From positions 62,001-126,000 of the forward strand of contig NZ_JAEKIW010000006.1 of NCBI RefSeq assembly GCF_016757965.1: a stretch of DNA of 64,000 bases, read 5' to 3'. The stretch is from Archaeoglobus neptunius. GTDB lineage: Archaea; Halobacteriota; Archaeoglobi; Archaeoglobales; Archaeoglobaceae. The notes beneath the pieces are model-generated. The model had not been told where the DNA came from, searched no databases, and saw only the letters and a list, made by a program, of their open reading frames with translations. Numbering within the stretch: position 1 is the stretch's first letter; every line of letters starts with the position of its first letter. Both the position numbers and the translations under genes were made by a program. Positions 41,922 to 51,969 of this stretch are shown here, in pieces.

Positions 41922-42860
41922 TTACAAACCTATCAGCTTTATAAAGTCGGCTACCGTGTGATGGACAGTTCTCCTGTTTTCTCTCGCTATTATCCTGGGG
42001 AGAAGTCTGATTGCTGTAAGATAACTTCCCCTGAGCAGTGCATCAACGAAACTCTGCTCCATCTCAACCCAGTCGAGATCCCTGAGGATTCTCTCCTCGT
42101 ACTCTGAAAGACTTTCTTCGTTCAAGCAGTCGTAGAGAATCTTTGCCGATGCCAGAGCGGGGACATTCCCCTCCCCGGCACCGCTGACGCAACCTATCGC
42201 CTCGCCAACTCCAACGACGTTAGCGCTTATGAAAGGCCTGCATTTTGACGGTTGAAGCATTCTGATTTTTGCTGAACACTGGCAAATACTGTCTTCTTTT
42301 GCAAAACCAAATTTCTCCCTGAGTCTTCCTATAAATTCAGGTATCCTTTCTTTTTCGACATTTCCAGCACCGATATGCCATCTGCCGTCCCCAAGTGGAA
42401 ACGCCCACGCATAACCAGTTTTTTCCATCCAGATGTAGATGTTCTCCTCCGCATCATGCTTTTCAATGCACTGAAACGTGGGGAGTACCCTGTCGTTCTC
42501 CACCGGAGGCAGGAAGGCCCTTGAAACACCCGTCGCATCAACAATCACTTCCGGTTTGCCCTCAACACTCATCTCCACCCACAGGTCAGACAGAAGTTTT
42601 TTCTTGTCGAAGATAACGATATCTCTGTTTTTCATCCACAGCCCATTGGCCACAACGTAATCCGGCTTTAACAGAACATATTCATCTAAATCCAGATCAA
42701 TTTCAGAGTAAAACCTTTTTGCCTCGCTGTAAACTGTTCCCCAGGCACATCTGCAGTCAGGCTCCCTTCTTCTGTCGTAAATTTTCACATCAAATCCGTT
42801 TTTTGATAAAAGATGGTAAAGATAACTTCCGGCGATCCCGGCACCGAAAATCTGAATCAT
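41922..42860 (-). CDS. FAD-dependent oxidoreductase (geranylgeranyl reductase-like)
   Basis: This 312-residue flavoprotein has an N-terminal FAD loop [19 protein letters not shown] and a [19 protein letters not shown] segment near 31-49. The middle [15 protein letters not shown] is near 155-170, and the [24 protein letters not shown] motif near 217-240 binds FAD pyrophosphate. It looks like the geranylgeranyl/digeranylgeranyl lipid reductase group but is shorter. It overlaps icd by 4 bases and is followed by UPF0280. The substrate is unknown. Confidence 0.8.
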   Translation of the reverse strand: MIQIFGAGIAGSYLYHLLSKNGFDVKIYDRRREPDCRCAWGTVYSEAKRFYSEIDLDLDEYVLLKPDYVVANGLWMKNRDIVIFDKKKLLSDLWVEMSVEGKPEVIVDATGVSRAFLPPVENDRVLPTFQCIEKHDAEENIYIWMEKTGYAWAFPLGDGRWHIGAGNVEKERIPEFIGRLREKFGFAKEDSICQCSAKIRMLQPSKCRPFISANVVGVGEAIGCVSGAGEGNVPALASAKILYDCLNEESLSEYEERILRDLDWVEMEQSFVDALLRGSYLTAIRLLPRIIARENRRTVHHTVADFIKLIGL

Positions 42861-44095
42861 AGCGAGTGGAGGTTTTCAACCACCGCTTCTGCAAACTCTC
42901 TCGTTCCAACCTTCGTGCCCCCCATGTGGCGGTGTATGTCATAAGTAACAATTCCGCTGCTTATGGTCATCTCAACTGCCTTCTTTATCATCTCGCTTGC
43001 ATCCTTCCAGCCTATGTACTCAAACATCAGTGCTCCCGTGAGAATTTCGGCGGTGGGATTCACCTTGTTCTGTCCGGCATATTTAGGTGCCGAGCCATGA
43101 ACAGGTTCGAAAACACCGATGCCATCTCCGATATTGGATCCGGGAGCAATTCCAAGCCCACCTATGAGCGCTGCGGCTGCATCGCTGAGGTAGTCACCGT
43201 TCAGGTTCGGCAGGGCAATAACGTCGTATTCGTCCGTTCTCGTGAGAATTTGCTGGAACATGTTGTCTGCAATTCTATCCTTCACAACAATCTTTCCTTC
43301 AGGCTGCTCTCCACCATATTCATCCCACAGCTCGCTTTCGGTTATGCAGTACTCGCCAAATTCCTCCCTGGCAACCTCATACCCCCAGTCTCTGAACGCT
43401 CCCTCCGTGTACTTCATTATGTTTCCCTTATGCACAAGGGTAACACTCTTTCGATTGTTTTCAATCGCATATCTTATTGCCATTCTTACCAGCCTTTTTG
43501 TGGCGAATTCACTTATCGGTTTTATCCCAATGCCGGAATCCTCGCGAATATTAACTCCGAACTCTGAATTAATGAACCTGATTATCTTCAGCGCCTCCTC
43601 ACTCCCTTTTGGCCACTCTATTCCTGCATAAACATCCTCAGTGTTTTCCCTGAATATAATGAAGTTGACCTTTTCCGGATGCTTGATCGGACTCGGGACT
43701 CCTTTGAGATAGTACACCGGCCTTACGTTTGCATAGAGGTCAAGAATCTGTCTGATCGTAACGTTCAGACTTCTGTAACCACCTCCAACAGGAGTCGTGA
43801 GCGGGCCTTTGAGAGCAACCCTGTATTCTCTGATGGCATTAAGAGTATCTTCCGGCAGATGGTTACCGTAAATCTTGTAAGCATCTTCTCCAGCGTAAAT
43901 CTGAAACCAGACAACCTCCTTTCCAATTTTATCTGCCGCCGCATCAAGAACCTTTAACGCCGCAGGAACAACGTCTTTCCCTGTACCATCACCCTCAAAG
44001 TACGGAATAATGGGATTGTCCGGCACAATGAGCCTTCCGTTTTCGTATCTGATTTTCTCCCCGTTCTCTGGAGGTTTGACCTTTTCATACTGCAT
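42857..44095 (-). CDS. icd: Isocitrate dehydrogenase (NADP-type)
   Basis: This 412-residue decarboxylating dehydrogenase makes 2-oxoglutarate. Its length equals the A. fulgidus enzyme as I recall. It has [22 protein letters not shown] near the N-terminus, [15 protein letters not shown] near 96-110 (substrate serine region), the metal aspartates in [15 protein letters not shown] near 300-315 and the NADP region [23 protein letters not shown] 44095 opens the gene, with a 62-base gap to the nucleoside-recognition protein gene upstream on the same strand. Confidence 0.95.
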   Translation of the reverse strand: MQYEKVKPPENGEKIRYENGRLIVPDNPIIPYFEGDGTGKDVVPAALKVLDAAADKIGKEVVWFQIYAGEDAYKIYGNHLPEDTLNAIREYRVALKGPLTTPVGGGYRSLNVTIRQILDLYANVRPVYYLKGVPSPIKHPEKVNFIIFRENTEDVYAGIEWPKGSEEALKIIRFINSEFGVNIREDSGIGIKPISEFATKRLVRMAIRYAIENNRKSVTLVHKGNIMKYTEGAFRDWGYEVAREEFGEYCITESELWDEYGGEQPEGKIVVKDRIADNMFQQILTRTDEYDVIALPNLNGDYLSDAAAALIGGLGIAPGSNIGDGIGVFEPVHGSAPKYAGQNKVNPTAEILTGALMFEYIGWKDASEMIKKAVEMTISSGIVTYDIHRHMGGTKVGTREFAEAVVENLHSL

Positions 44096-44157
44096 GATCG
44101 CAAGGTATCGTGAGTTTATAAAATTCTTCCGCTACGCCTCATCATACAATCTACCAC

Positions 44158-45036
44158 TTACATCCGCAGCAGAAGCAGTATAAAAAGCACGTCCAGTATC
44201 AGGGTCGCAGCAGAGTTAAACAGCACGATTTTAACGCCGAATCTGCCGAATAGTGAAACATGCATTGGCAGTGAGTGTTTAACGGCCCTAGCCGAGAAGC
44301 TGATGACATTACCAAGTATCAGACCAATAACCGCCCATCTCCAGTTCAACCCCGCATCCATGAACCCTGCAGCAAGTACAACAGCGGATCTTACGTTGAA
44401 AAACTCCACCCCTGCTATGGCAAGAACTCTGGGGCTTATGGGCAAAAATGATAGTAAACTGACAATTTTATCGAAGACCCCTCCCTGACTCGCCAGAACA
44501 ACAGCAAAGTACGTTACAGCCATTATCAGGGCAATTCTGAAGATGTTCTGGTGCGGTGAGATCGGCTTGAAATCAACTTCAGCATCCATTCTGCCATTTT
44601 TCCACTTTCTGGATAGCAACAAACCCACCATCGACTTGATAAACGCCACACCAAATCTCGTGAGGGTGTACACAACACCTGCAAAACCCAGGACGGGTAT
44701 AACAAACGGAACGAAGAAGGTATACAGATGGCTGAACACACTGGGGAAAGAATTCAAGAAGGATATCGCAATAATCTCCTTCTCATCCAACTTTTTTTCC
44801 CTCCAGGCCTGAGAGAGGACAGAGTAACTGGCAGTTGGACTTACGAAGCAGACGGCAAAGCTTACTGCAGCAATCTCACTTAAACCCAGCCGTCCCAGAC
44901 GCGGTCTTATCAACTGCGAGAGCCTTTCAAGATATCCCCTTTTTATTGAATACGAAACCGCATAAATCGCAACCGCAACAACAGGCAGAGTTCTGGCAAG
45001 AAAAAACGTGGTTGAGCGTAACGCTTCTTCTATCAT
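44158..45036 (-). CDS. Nucleoside-recognition (GATE) domain membrane protein
   Basis: This 292-residue protein has about eight membrane spans and belongs to the GATE/nucleoside-recognition domain group found in nucleoside transporters and spore-maturation proteins. Evidence is the repeated LSEIAAVSFAVCFVSPTASYSVLSQAW and VEFFNVRSAVVLAAGFMDAGL-like segments in two halves. It overlaps the UDG gene by 4 bases. With the BMP importer it suggests nucleoside handling in this organism, but the substrate is not shown. Confidence 0.75.
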   Translation of the reverse strand: MIEEALRSTTFFLARTLPVVAVAIYAVSYSIKRGYLERLSQLIRPRLGRLGLSEIAAVSFAVCFVSPTASYSVLSQAWREKKLDEKEIIAISFLNSFPSVFSHLYTFFVPFVIPVLGFAGVVYTLTRFGVAFIKSMVGLLLSRKWKNGRMDAEVDFKPISPHQNIFRIALIMAVTYFAVVLASQGGVFDKIVSLLSFLPISPRVLAIAGVEFFNVRSAVVLAAGFMDAGLNWRWAVIGLILGNVISFSARAVKHSLPMHVSLFGRFGVKIVLFNSAATLILDVLFILLLLRM

Positions 45037-45632
45037 AGATAGTCAAAAAGAGTTGGCTGCTTTTTTTCCAGCAACTTACCCACCACTCTGAAATTTTCCT
45101 CATACTCCTTTTTTAGCTGTGGCCTGTAGAGAACCGCTGCAGGGTGATATATCGGAACTATCTTGACCTTGCCTCCCCATGCTTCTGCCTCAAAAACCTT
45201 CCCCTTTACCTTGGAGATTGAAGTAAATTCAAGCCCAAAGAGATTGAAAATGTAGTTTGCTGCGAATCTGCCCAGACAGACTATTATTTTTGGCCTTATC
45301 ACTTCAAGCTGTCTTTCAAGATATCTGCCACAGGCTTCAACCTCTTCTGGTGCCGGATCCCTGTTGTTCGGAGGTCTGCATTTCAGGACGTTGCAGATGA
45401 AGACGTCGTTCCTTGTAAGACCAATTTTAGAGAGCATTTCGTTCAGGAGTTTTCCGGCATTTCCAACAAATGGCTCCCCCTTCAGGTCTTCTTCCCTTCC
45501 CGGCGCTTCTCCAACAAACACGACTTCCGCCTTCTCACTTCCGGAACCGGGAACGTAGTTTGTCTTCACCCTGTAAAGATCGCACCTCCTGCAGGTTCTG
45601 ATTTCCTCAGCAATCTGCTCCAGGTTTTCCAT
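45033..45632 (-). CDS. udg: Uracil-DNA glycosylase, family 4
   Basis: This 199-residue enzyme removes uracil from DNA, an important repair in heat. It has Fe-S ligands C14 and C17 (CRRCDLY) and C85 and C101 (NVLKCRPPNNRDP and EACGRY). The water-activating region is VFVGEAPGREEDLKGEPFVGNAG near 38-60 and the minor-groove loop is YHPAAVLYRP near 160. The C-terminus KQPTLFDYL is a PCNA-interacting box. It is close in sequence and equal in length to the A. fulgidus enzyme as I recall it. Confidence 0.96.
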   Translation of the reverse strand: MENLEQIAEEIRTCRRCDLYRVKTNYVPGSGSEKAEVVFVGEAPGREEDLKGEPFVGNAGKLLNEMLSKIGLTRNDVFICNVLKCRPPNNRDPAPEEVEACGRYLERQLEVIRPKIIVCLGRFAANYIFNLFGLEFTSISKVKGKVFEAEAWGGKVKIVPIYHPAAVLYRPQLKKEYEENFRVVGKLLEKKQPTLFDYL

Positions 45633-45767
45633 CGAATCTTAGTGCGGAGTCAAATTAAAATAATTTGCTGCTGAATGTAAATGTCGTTGAACACTGCATG
45701 AAGTCAGGTGGGAGAAAAATTTACCGTTCCGGTAATCTTTATCTTCAATAGCGGTTCAGTTGTAACC

Positions 45768-45980
45768 ATGAATCCATTCAAAATATTTGCGGGACTGACG
45801 ATTGTCATGCTCGGAGTTTCTTTGCTGGCCCTGAGCTCGGCAGATCACAATGCAGAATATGGGGGGGTTGTTATAATCGGCCCATTTCCGATTGTTTTCT
45901 CGTCCAGCCCTGATATCGCAACGTTCATGATTTTGCTTGCAATTTTTCTGGTAATCCTGCCGTTAATCTGGAGGTGGTAG
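45768..45980 (+). CDS. DUF131 (TIGR00304) small membrane protein
   Basis: This 70-residue protein has two hydrophobic spans (about 5-25 and 45-68) flanking the family motif GGVVIIGPFPIVFSSS. The start is ATG 45768. The frame stays open to GTG 45708, but the added part is not family-like. The next gene encodes a paralogue with the same GPIPIVFG motif, so this is a tandem pair. Function unknown; the family is common in archaea. Confidence 0.75.
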   Translation: MNPFKIFAGLTIVMLGVSLLALSSADHNAEYGGVVIIGPFPIVFSSSPDIATFMILLAIFLVILPLIWRW

Positions 45981-45981
45981 C

Positions 45982-46266
45982 ATGATTAAGCTGCTCGCCG
46001 TAACCATTATACTGCTGGGTCTTTACCTTATCGTATCCGGGTTAAAAGAAAGAATTGAATTTGAAGATGTTAAAGAAGAATACGAAGCGGAGGAATTCGA
46101 CGATAAAGAACGGAGAACCAAAAGAGAGGTTAAAGGTGGCGGAGTTATACTGATCGGCCCAATTCCGATAGTTTTTGGTGACAGCAAATACGCCACCCTT
46201 TCTTTAATTCTCGCCATTATCCTGATGGTGATATCAATCCTATTCATTCTTTTAATTGGCACCTGA
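45982..46266 (+). CDS. DUF131 (TIGR00304) small membrane protein, paralogue
   Basis: This 94-residue protein has spans near residues 3-21 and 72-93, an acidic loop (residues about 24-50) and the family motif GGGVILIGPIPIVFGDS near 52-68. It follows the first paralogue with one base between. It has a longer charged loop than its neighbour. Function unknown. Confidence 0.75.
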   Translation: MIKLLAVTIILLGLYLIVSGLKERIEFEDVKEEYEAEEFDDKERRTKREVKGGGVILIGPIPIVFGDSKYATLSLILAIILMVISILFILLIGT

Positions 46267-46337
46267 TTCGAATTTTCATTCAAAATCGGTGAAAGGTTTT
46301 AATCTTTAAGTGGAAAACTCTATCTTAGGTGTAAAAT

Positions 46338-48308
46338 ATGCCAGATCTTGAGGCTTTACTCAAAGAGGAGAGAGTTTTCCATCCTCCCAAGGAGCTTGTA
46401 GAGAACTCGAACATCAAGCGATTCATGGACAGACTCGGGATCAAGGATGAGGATGAGCTCAGAAAGAGAGCTCTTGAGGATCCCGAGTGGTTCTGGAGTG
46501 AGATGGCGAAGGAAGTGGGTATAGAGTGGTTCGAAGAACCGAAAAAGGTTCTCGAATGGGATCCACCCTATGCAAAGTGGTTTGTTGGTGCGAAGTACAA
46601 CATCGTTCACGATGCTCTGGACAAGCAGGCGAGGTTGAGAAAGAACAAGGTTGCATACATATGGGAAGGTGAGGATGGAAGTGTCAGGAAGATTACATAC
46701 GGTGAGCTGTACTGGGAGGTAAACAGACTTGCCAACGCCCTGAAAGAGCTCGGAGTAAAGAAGGGGGACCGGGTTGCAATATATATGCCAATGATCCCCG
46801 AGCTGCCCATCGCAATGCTCGCTAGTGCCAAGATAGGTGCGATCCACACAGATGTCTTCTCCGGATTCAGCCCGATGGCGCTGCAGGACAGGGTTAACGA
46901 TGCAGAAGCAAAAGTTCTGATAACGGCTGACGGTTTTTACAGACGGGGCAGTATCATTCATCTTAAAGAGGATGCAGATGAGGCCATAGAAGCGGCAAAA
47001 AGTGTGGAAAGCGTGATTGTGGTCAGGAGAATTGGACTCGACGTTCCTATGCAGGATGGCAGAGACCACTGGTATGACGACATCGTAAGAGGTCAGCCAA
47101 GAGAATGCAAGACAGAGCAGATGGACGCAAATGATGCACTTTTCATCCTGTACACATCGGGAACAACGGGGAGGCCAAAGGGTGTCATCCACGCCCATGC
47201 GGGCTACGCCGTGGGTGTTTCTGCTACACTGAAGTTCGTGTTTGATATAAAGGAGGATGACGTCTACTGGTGTACCGCAGACATAGGGTGGATTACGGGG
47301 CACAGCTACATAGTTTATGCACCGCTCATTCTTGGTGCCACATCGGTAATATACTGCGGAGCTCCTGACTACCCCAAACCGGACAGATGGTGGGAGATGA
47401 TCGAAAAATATGGTGTAACCGTGTTCTACACTGCCCCAACAGCTATAAGGACGTTCATGCGCCTCGGCGAGGAGTGGGTGGAGAGACACGACCTTAGCAG
47501 TTTACGCCTGCTTGGCAGCGTTGGTGAACCAATAAATCCAGAGGCATGGTTCTGGTACTACAAGTACATCGGAAAGGAAAGATGTCCGATCATGGACACA
47601 TGGTGGCAGACGGAGACAGGGCATTTCATAATTACTCCACTGCCAACAACACCGCTCAAGCCCGGATCGGCCACAAAGCCATTTCCGGGGATAGATGTGG
47701 ATGTGTTCGACGAAGAGGGCAATTCCCTCAGCAAAAAGAACATTGGTGGTTATCTTGTCATAAAAAGGCCCTGGCCGGGAATTCTGATAGGTCTGTGGAA
47801 AAATCCTGATAGATACATTAAAACATACTGGGAGAAGTTCAGGGATGTGTACCTTGCCGGGGATGCAGCGAGAGTTGATGAGGACGGCTATTTCTGGATT
47901 CAGGGCAGGCTTGATGACGTGCTCAACGTTTCGGGACACAGAATAGGTAACAGCGAGGTTGAATCCGCTTTAGTCAGTCATCCGGCTGTGAGTGAGGCTG
48001 CTGTTGTGGGGAGGCCGCATGAGGTTAAGGGTGAGGCGATAGTTGCCTTTGTCGTGCTCAGAAAAGGTTACAGGCCTTCTGAAGAACTGAAAGAAGGACT
48101 CAGAGAGCACGTTGCCAGGGAGATAGGAAAAATCGCCAGGCCGGATGAGATCTACTTTGTCCCGGATCTGCCGAAAACCAGAAGTGGAAAGATAATGAGG
48201 AGACTCGTCAGAGCGAAAATTACAAAAGACCGTATCGGCGATACCTCCACCCTAATGAATCCTGAAGCGCTTGTGCTTGTTGAGAAGGCTCTGGAGGGTG
48301 AAGGTTAA
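46338..48308 (+). CDS. acs: Acetyl-CoA synthetase (AMP-forming)
   Basis: This 656-residue ligase makes acetyl-CoA from acetate. It has [11 protein letters not shown] near residues 272-282, WWQTETGH near 418-425, the [33 protein letters not shown] block near 508-540 and the acetylation-site lysine in [11 protein letters not shown] near 617. The start is ATG 46338 with AGGTG before it. An AT-rich TATA-like stretch (TCTTTAAGTG) lies about 35 bases upstream. It is monocistronic, followed by tatA. Confidence 0.95.
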   Translation: MPDLEALLKEERVFHPPKELVENSNIKRFMDRLGIKDEDELRKRALEDPEWFWSEMAKEVGIEWFEEPKKVLEWDPPYAKWFVGAKYNIVHDALDKQARLRKNKVAYIWEGEDGSVRKITYGELYWEVNRLANALKELGVKKGDRVAIYMPMIPELPIAMLASAKIGAIHTDVFSGFSPMALQDRVNDAEAKVLITADGFYRRGSIIHLKEDADEAIEAAKSVESVIVVRRIGLDVPMQDGRDHWYDDIVRGQPRECKTEQMDANDALFILYTSGTTGRPKGVIHAHAGYAVGVSATLKFVFDIKEDDVYWCTADIGWITGHSYIVYAPLILGATSVIYCGAPDYPKPDRWWEMIEKYGVTVFYTAPTAIRTFMRLGEEWVERHDLSSLRLLGSVGEPINPEAWFWYYKYIGKERCPIMDTWWQTETGHFIITPLPTTPLKPGSATKPFPGIDVDVFDEEGNSLSKKNIGGYLVIKRPWPGILIGLWKNPDRYIKTYWEKFRDVYLAGDAARVDEDGYFWIQGRLDDVLNVSGHRIGNSEVESALVSHPAVSEAAVVGRPHEVKGEAIVAFVVLRKGYRPSEELKEGLREHVAREIGKIARPDEIYFVPDLPKTRSGKIMRRLVRAKITKDRIGDTSTLMNPEALVLVEKALEGEG

Positions 48309-48350
48309 TTTTTTAAATTTTTCATGCTCCGGGAGGGAAATTAAGAAATC

Positions 48351-48359
48351 TTTAAATTT
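48351..48359 (+). promoter_or_regulatory. TATA box for tatA
   Basis: TTTAAATTT is centred about 25 bases before ATG 48380. This fits a leaderless transcript and supports that ATG over the later ATG 48395. Confidence 0.5.
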
Positions 48360-48379
48360 TGCCCTCCACAGTATATCTG

Positions 48380-48718
48380 ATGAACGTCGTGTATATGCAA
48401 CTATTGCCCGGAGGGCAAGAGTGGCTTCTCATACTACTGCTGATATTTGTGCTATTCGGGGCAAGTAAACTGCCAGAAGTCGCCAGAAGTCTTGGTAAAA
48501 GTATGGGAGAATTCAAGAAAGCACAGAGAGAGGCAGAACTTGAACTCAGGCAGTTTGAAAGAGAACTTATAGAGGGCAGATACACCCAGAGTGAAAAAAG
48601 AAGGAAACTTGAAAAGATCGCAAGAGATCTCGGTATAGACCCTGAAGGAAAAAGCGATGAAGAACTCCTGGACGAGATAAACAAGGCGTTACCAAAAACC
48701 GAGAAAGCAGAACCATAA
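48380..48718 (+). CDS. tatA: Twin-arginine translocase subunit TatA
   Basis: This 112-residue protein has a single N-terminal span (EWLLILLLIFVLFGASKLPEVARSLG). It is followed by the conserved amphipathic helix (KSMGEFKKAQREAELE) and a charged tail, the TatA/E layout. The start is set at ATG 48380 by the TATA spacing; an upstream TTG at 48359 and ATG 48395 are alternatives. No tatC is nearby. It would pair with a TatC encoded elsewhere to export folded proteins such as cofactor enzymes. Confidence 0.88.
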   Translation: MNVVYMQLLPGGQEWLLILLLIFVLFGASKLPEVARSLGKSMGEFKKAQREAELELRQFERELIEGRYTQSEKRRKLEKIARDLGIDPEGKSDEELLDEINKALPKTEKAEP

Positions 48719-48749
48719 TTTTTATATTCGGCCATATTTTTCTCCCATC

Positions 48750-49265
48750 ATGCTAAAAGAGGTCACAATATTTAGCAGAGGGGGACAGGGAGGTGTTACG
48801 GCTGCGAGGATTCTAGCAACTGCTGCAATGCTTGAAGGGTACTACAGCCAAGCTATGCCGCAGTTCGGTCCTGAGAGAAGGGGAGCTGTCGTCAAGGCGT
48901 ATCTGCGAATTTCGGACTTTCCCATAAGACGGAGGTCTCCTGTTGAGAGTCCGGACACCATCGCTATCTTCGACAGAAAAATTGATGTCCCAGACGAGGC
49001 CAAAATTTTTGTAATAAACTCCCCCGATCCTCCCGAAGTCTCTGGAAAAGTCTACTATCTTAATGCCTCCCGGATAGCTGAAAAGTACGGGTTGATTAAC
49101 GCAGGCTGGACGATCGTCAGCCCTGTCATGTGCGGTGCAATGGCAAAAGCTCTGGAGATCGGCATTCATGCCCTAAAAGAAGCGATAATAATGGAGATAG
49201 GTGATAAAGCTGAAAAAAGCACTGAAGCTGCCGAAGAAGCATACAGGGTGGTTCGATGGACCTGA
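48750..49265 (+). CDS. porC: Pyruvate:ferredoxin oxidoreductase, gamma subunit
   Basis: This 171-residue subunit has GRGGQGGVTAARILA-type sequence at residues 9-24 (FSRGGQGGVTAARI) and FGPERRGAVVKAYLRISD near 39-56. It is the first of a four-gene set gamma-delta-alpha-beta, the archaeal order for POR/VOR enzymes. It overlaps the delta gene by 10 bases. Whether the enzyme prefers pyruvate or another 2-oxoacid cannot be read directly; pyruvate is the default. Confidence 0.88.
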   Translation: MLKEVTIFSRGGQGGVTAARILATAAMLEGYYSQAMPQFGPERRGAVVKAYLRISDFPIRRRSPVESPDTIAIFDRKIDVPDEAKIFVINSPDPPEVSGKVYYLNASRIAEKYGLINAGWTIVSPVMCGAMAKALEIGIHALKEAIIMEIGDKAEKSTEAAEEAYRVVRWT

Positions 49266-49495
49266 GCCCGTTGATAGCCAAACCCACCTACGGCTCTGCG
49301 GGAGAAACAGGCAGATGGAGAAATTACAGACCGGTCATCAACACTGAACTCTGCATAAAATGCGGTGAGTGTATGATGTACTGTCCAGAGGGTGTCATTT
49401 CGAAAAATTTGATTATAAATTACACCTACTGCAAGGGGTGTGGAGTTTGCAGGGAAGTTTGCATTCAGAAGGCAATAGTAATGATGCCGGAGTGA
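49256..49495 (+). CDS. porD: Pyruvate:ferredoxin oxidoreductase, delta subunit (2[4Fe-4S] ferredoxin)
   Basis: This 79-residue protein has two CxxCxxCxxxCP-type clusters: CIKCGECMMYCPEG near residues 35-48 and CKGCGVCREVC near 58-68. It passes electrons from the thiamine-pyrophosphate subunits to ferredoxin. It begins inside the gamma gene and ends overlapping the alpha gene start (GTGA). The start is ATG 49256. Confidence 0.92.
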   Translation: MDLSPLIAKPTYGSAGETGRWRNYRPVINTELCIKCGECMMYCPEGVISKNLIINYTYCKGCGVCREVCIQKAIVMMPE

Positions 49496-50574
49496 AAAAA
49501 CTGCTCACAAGTAACGAAGCGATTGCCGAAGCGGTGAGAATAGCCAGCCCTGATATCATAGCTGCCTATCCGATAACGCCTCAATCACCCATTGTCGAGA
49601 AGCTGGCCGAAATGGTGGATAGCGGTGTCCTGGATTCCACCTTTGTAAGAGTGGAGTCAGAGCACTCAGCAATGGCAGTTATACACGGTGCCGCCACCGC
49701 CGGAGCCAGAGTCTTCACCGCCACCTCAAGCCACGGTCTTGCGTACATGTTCGAGATGTGCTGGTGGATTGCAGGCTCCCGTTTGCCAGCGGTGATGGCA
49801 ATAGCAACAAGATCCATCGGTGCCCCATGGAACATCCACGGCGATCACACAGACATAATGTCCCTCAGGGATGCTGGCTGGATACTTGCCATGGCTGAAA
49901 GTGCGCAGGAGGCATTTGACATGACTCTCCAGGCGTTCGTAGTGAGTGAGAAGGTCTGCATTCCGGTTGCCATCGGAATTGACGCTTTTACGATGAGCCA
50001 TACGGCGGAAGTGGTGGTGGTGAGAGAGACAAAACTTCCGGACAGAAAACAGAATTACAGAATACATCCCGAAACGGAGGTTGCAGTAAATGCAGTTACA
50101 ATGGGTGATGCCAGAATGAAGGCCCGATATGACCTGGCCAGAGATCTTGAAAGCTCAGCAAAGGTTATAGACAGGACTGACACAGAATTTGGCGGATACG
50201 GTGGCATGGTTGAAAGATACAGACTTGATGATGCGGACTACGCAGTGGTTATGGCAGGAGGATGGAGCGGTGATGCAAAGGAAGCAGTAGACATGCTGCG
50301 AGAAGAGAACATTAGAATTGGCCTGCTGAGGCTCAGATTCATAAGACCTTTCCCGGAAAAAGAGCTGAAAAACCTTCCACCCAGAGTTCTCGTGGTCGAT
50401 AGGGCAAATACAGGGATCAGGGGTATACTGGGCGTTGAGGTTTCTGCATGCGGGGTTGATTGCAAAAACGTTATCGCTGGAATTGGAGGAAAAAATGTCG
50501 GAGTTACCGGCTTTTACAGCCTCTTCAAAAAATTTGTTGATGGTAGAATAGGTGATGTGGAGTGGTTGCTGTGA
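49492..50574 (+). CDS. porA: Pyruvate:ferredoxin oxidoreductase, alpha subunit
   Basis: This 360-residue catalytic subunit starts at GTG 49492, which overlaps the delta stop by 4 bases; the open frame upstream is antisense-like in composition and not family sequence. It has AAYPITPQSPIVEKLAE near residues 22-38, VESEHSAMAVIHGAATAGARVFTATSSHGLAYMFE near 53-88 and RGILGVEVSACG near 320. The beta gene starts inside its last codons. Confidence 0.92.
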   Translation: MKKLLTSNEAIAEAVRIASPDIIAAYPITPQSPIVEKLAEMVDSGVLDSTFVRVESEHSAMAVIHGAATAGARVFTATSSHGLAYMFEMCWWIAGSRLPAVMAIATRSIGAPWNIHGDHTDIMSLRDAGWILAMAESAQEAFDMTLQAFVVSEKVCIPVAIGIDAFTMSHTAEVVVVRETKLPDRKQNYRIHPETEVAVNAVTMGDARMKARYDLARDLESSAKVIDRTDTEFGGYGGMVERYRLDDADYAVVMAGGWSGDAKEAVDMLREENIRIGLLRLRFIRPFPEKELKNLPPRVLVVDRANTGIRGILGVEVSACGVDCKNVIAGIGGKNVGVTGFYSLFKKFVDGRIGDVEWLL

Positions 50575-51407
50575 TTCTACCCGGAAACGCAAGCTGTCAG
50601 GGCTGTCCGATATCCATGGCAATGCGATGCCTTGATGAGATTGAGAACCCTGTTCTTGTCATACCGGCAGGCTGCTCAACGGTAATAGCAGGAATTCACC
50701 CAAACTCTGCCATGAAGTGTCCTGTGGTGCATTCGCCATTTACCGCTGCACCATCTGTGGCGTGTGGATTGAGTGAGGCGTACAAAAGGATGGGTGTCAG
50801 AGCAAACGTCATCGCCTGGATGGGTGATGGAGCAGTGGACATAAGCTTCTCCGCTCTGAGTGCATCGGCTGCAAGAAAAGATGACTACATCACAATTGTT
50901 GTGGATAATGAGGCCTACATGAACACGGGAACTCAGGCGAGTCTGAGCACATTCTGGAAGGCGAGGACAACAACAAGTCCGGCCGGAAAAACAGAGGAAA
51001 GGAGAAATATCGCTCTCCTGATGCTTGCACACAGGATTGAGTACGCAGCGACCGCCAGCGTTGGATATCTGAGAGATCTTAAGAGAAAATTCAGAAAGGC
51101 TGGGGAGATGAGGGGGTTTAGGTTCATTCACGTTCACGCACCTTGCCCCCCTGGATGGAGATTTCCAAGCGAAAAGACTGTTGAGGTTGCCAGAAAAGCC
51201 GTTATGAGCGGTGCTTGGATTCTATGGGAGTATGATGGAGAGTTCAGACTTTCCAAGGAAGGGGAAAGATACGCTCTGAAGGAGAACAGAATCCCGCTAA
51301 GGGAGTATCTGAAGCAGGGGAGGTTTTCCCATCTTGACGACAAAGAAATAGAGGAGCTGGAAAAAAAGATTGACGAGGAGTGGAAAACGATACTTAAACT
51401 CTTCTGA
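50562..51407 (+). CDS. porB: Pyruvate:ferredoxin oxidoreductase, beta subunit
   Basis: This protein of 281 residues binds thiamine diphosphate. It has ASCQGCPISMAMRC near the N-terminus (Fe-S cysteines), then the TPP motif GDGAVDISFSALSASAARKDD near 89-109 and NEAYMNTGTQASLSTFWKARTTTSPAGK near 117-144. GTG 50562 is favoured by GGTGAT upstream; GTG 50571 would overlap the alpha stop by 4 bases. It ends convergent with rlmE by 14 bases. Confidence 0.92.
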   Translation: MVAVILPGNASCQGCPISMAMRCLDEIENPVLVIPAGCSTVIAGIHPNSAMKCPVVHSPFTAAPSVACGLSEAYKRMGVRANVIAWMGDGAVDISFSALSASAARKDDYITIVVDNEAYMNTGTQASLSTFWKARTTTSPAGKTEERRNIALLMLAHRIEYAATASVGYLRDLKRKFRKAGEMRGFRFIHVHAPCPPGWRFPSEKTVEVARKAVMSGAWILWEYDGEFRLSKEGERYALKENRIPLREYLKQGRFSHLDDKEIEELEKKIDEEWKTILKLF

Positions 51408-51969
51408 ACCTTTTTCCTATGAAGTAAATCTCCGCACTTCTTTTTCTTGATGCTTTCGGACTGTGAAACTTTTTAAAACGGAAGTACGGTTTCACCTCGT
51501 TAAAGTAACCCTGTATTTCCTCACCCTGAAATATCTTGACAACGAAATTCCCACCGGATTTCAGGACTTCTCTGGCAATTCTAAAGCTTGCTCTGGCAAG
51601 ATCTACCGATCTCAGGTGATCCAACGTCCACTTCCCGGTTATTTTTGGAGATGCATCGCTTATAACAACATCGTATGTTTCAGAAACCTCCCTGATTTTC
51701 TGGAGTGTCTGCTGAGAGGTGATGTCTCCCTTTATAAAGACCACATGCTCGAGAGGCGGCATTGGATTCAGGTCTACCGCCACAACCTCCGCCCCCAGCT
51801 CAACCGCAACCTGACTCCAGCCACCAGGCGTAGCACCGAGATCAAGAACGATATCCCCCTCTTTGATAAGTTTAAATGTTCTGTTCATCTGCAAAAGTTT
51901 GTAAGCCGCTCTGCTTCTGTAACCTTCCTTCTTTGCTTTCCAGTAGTAATAATCCTGCTTGTCCCTCAT
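51394..51969 (-). CDS. rlmE: Ribosomal RNA 2'-O-methyltransferase RlmE (FtsJ)
   Basis: This 191-residue enzyme methylates the universally conserved uridine 2552 of 23S rRNA in bacteria and an equivalent site in archaea. It has RSRAAYKLLQMNRTFKLIKEGDIVLDLGATPGGWSQVA (SAM site), with the K-D-K-E catalytic set including K near 26, D near 105 (ISDASPKITG) and K near 147 (NFVVKIFQGEE). It overlaps yjbQ by 4 bases. Confidence 0.93.
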   Translation of the reverse strand: MRDKQDYYYWKAKKEGYRSRAAYKLLQMNRTFKLIKEGDIVLDLGATPGGWSQVAVELGAEVVAVDLNPMPPLEHVVFIKGDITSQQTLQKIREVSETYDVVISDASPKITGKWTLDHLRSVDLARASFRIAREVLKSGGNFVVKIFQGEEIQGYFNEVKPYFRFKKFHSPKASRKRSAEIYFIGKRFRRV

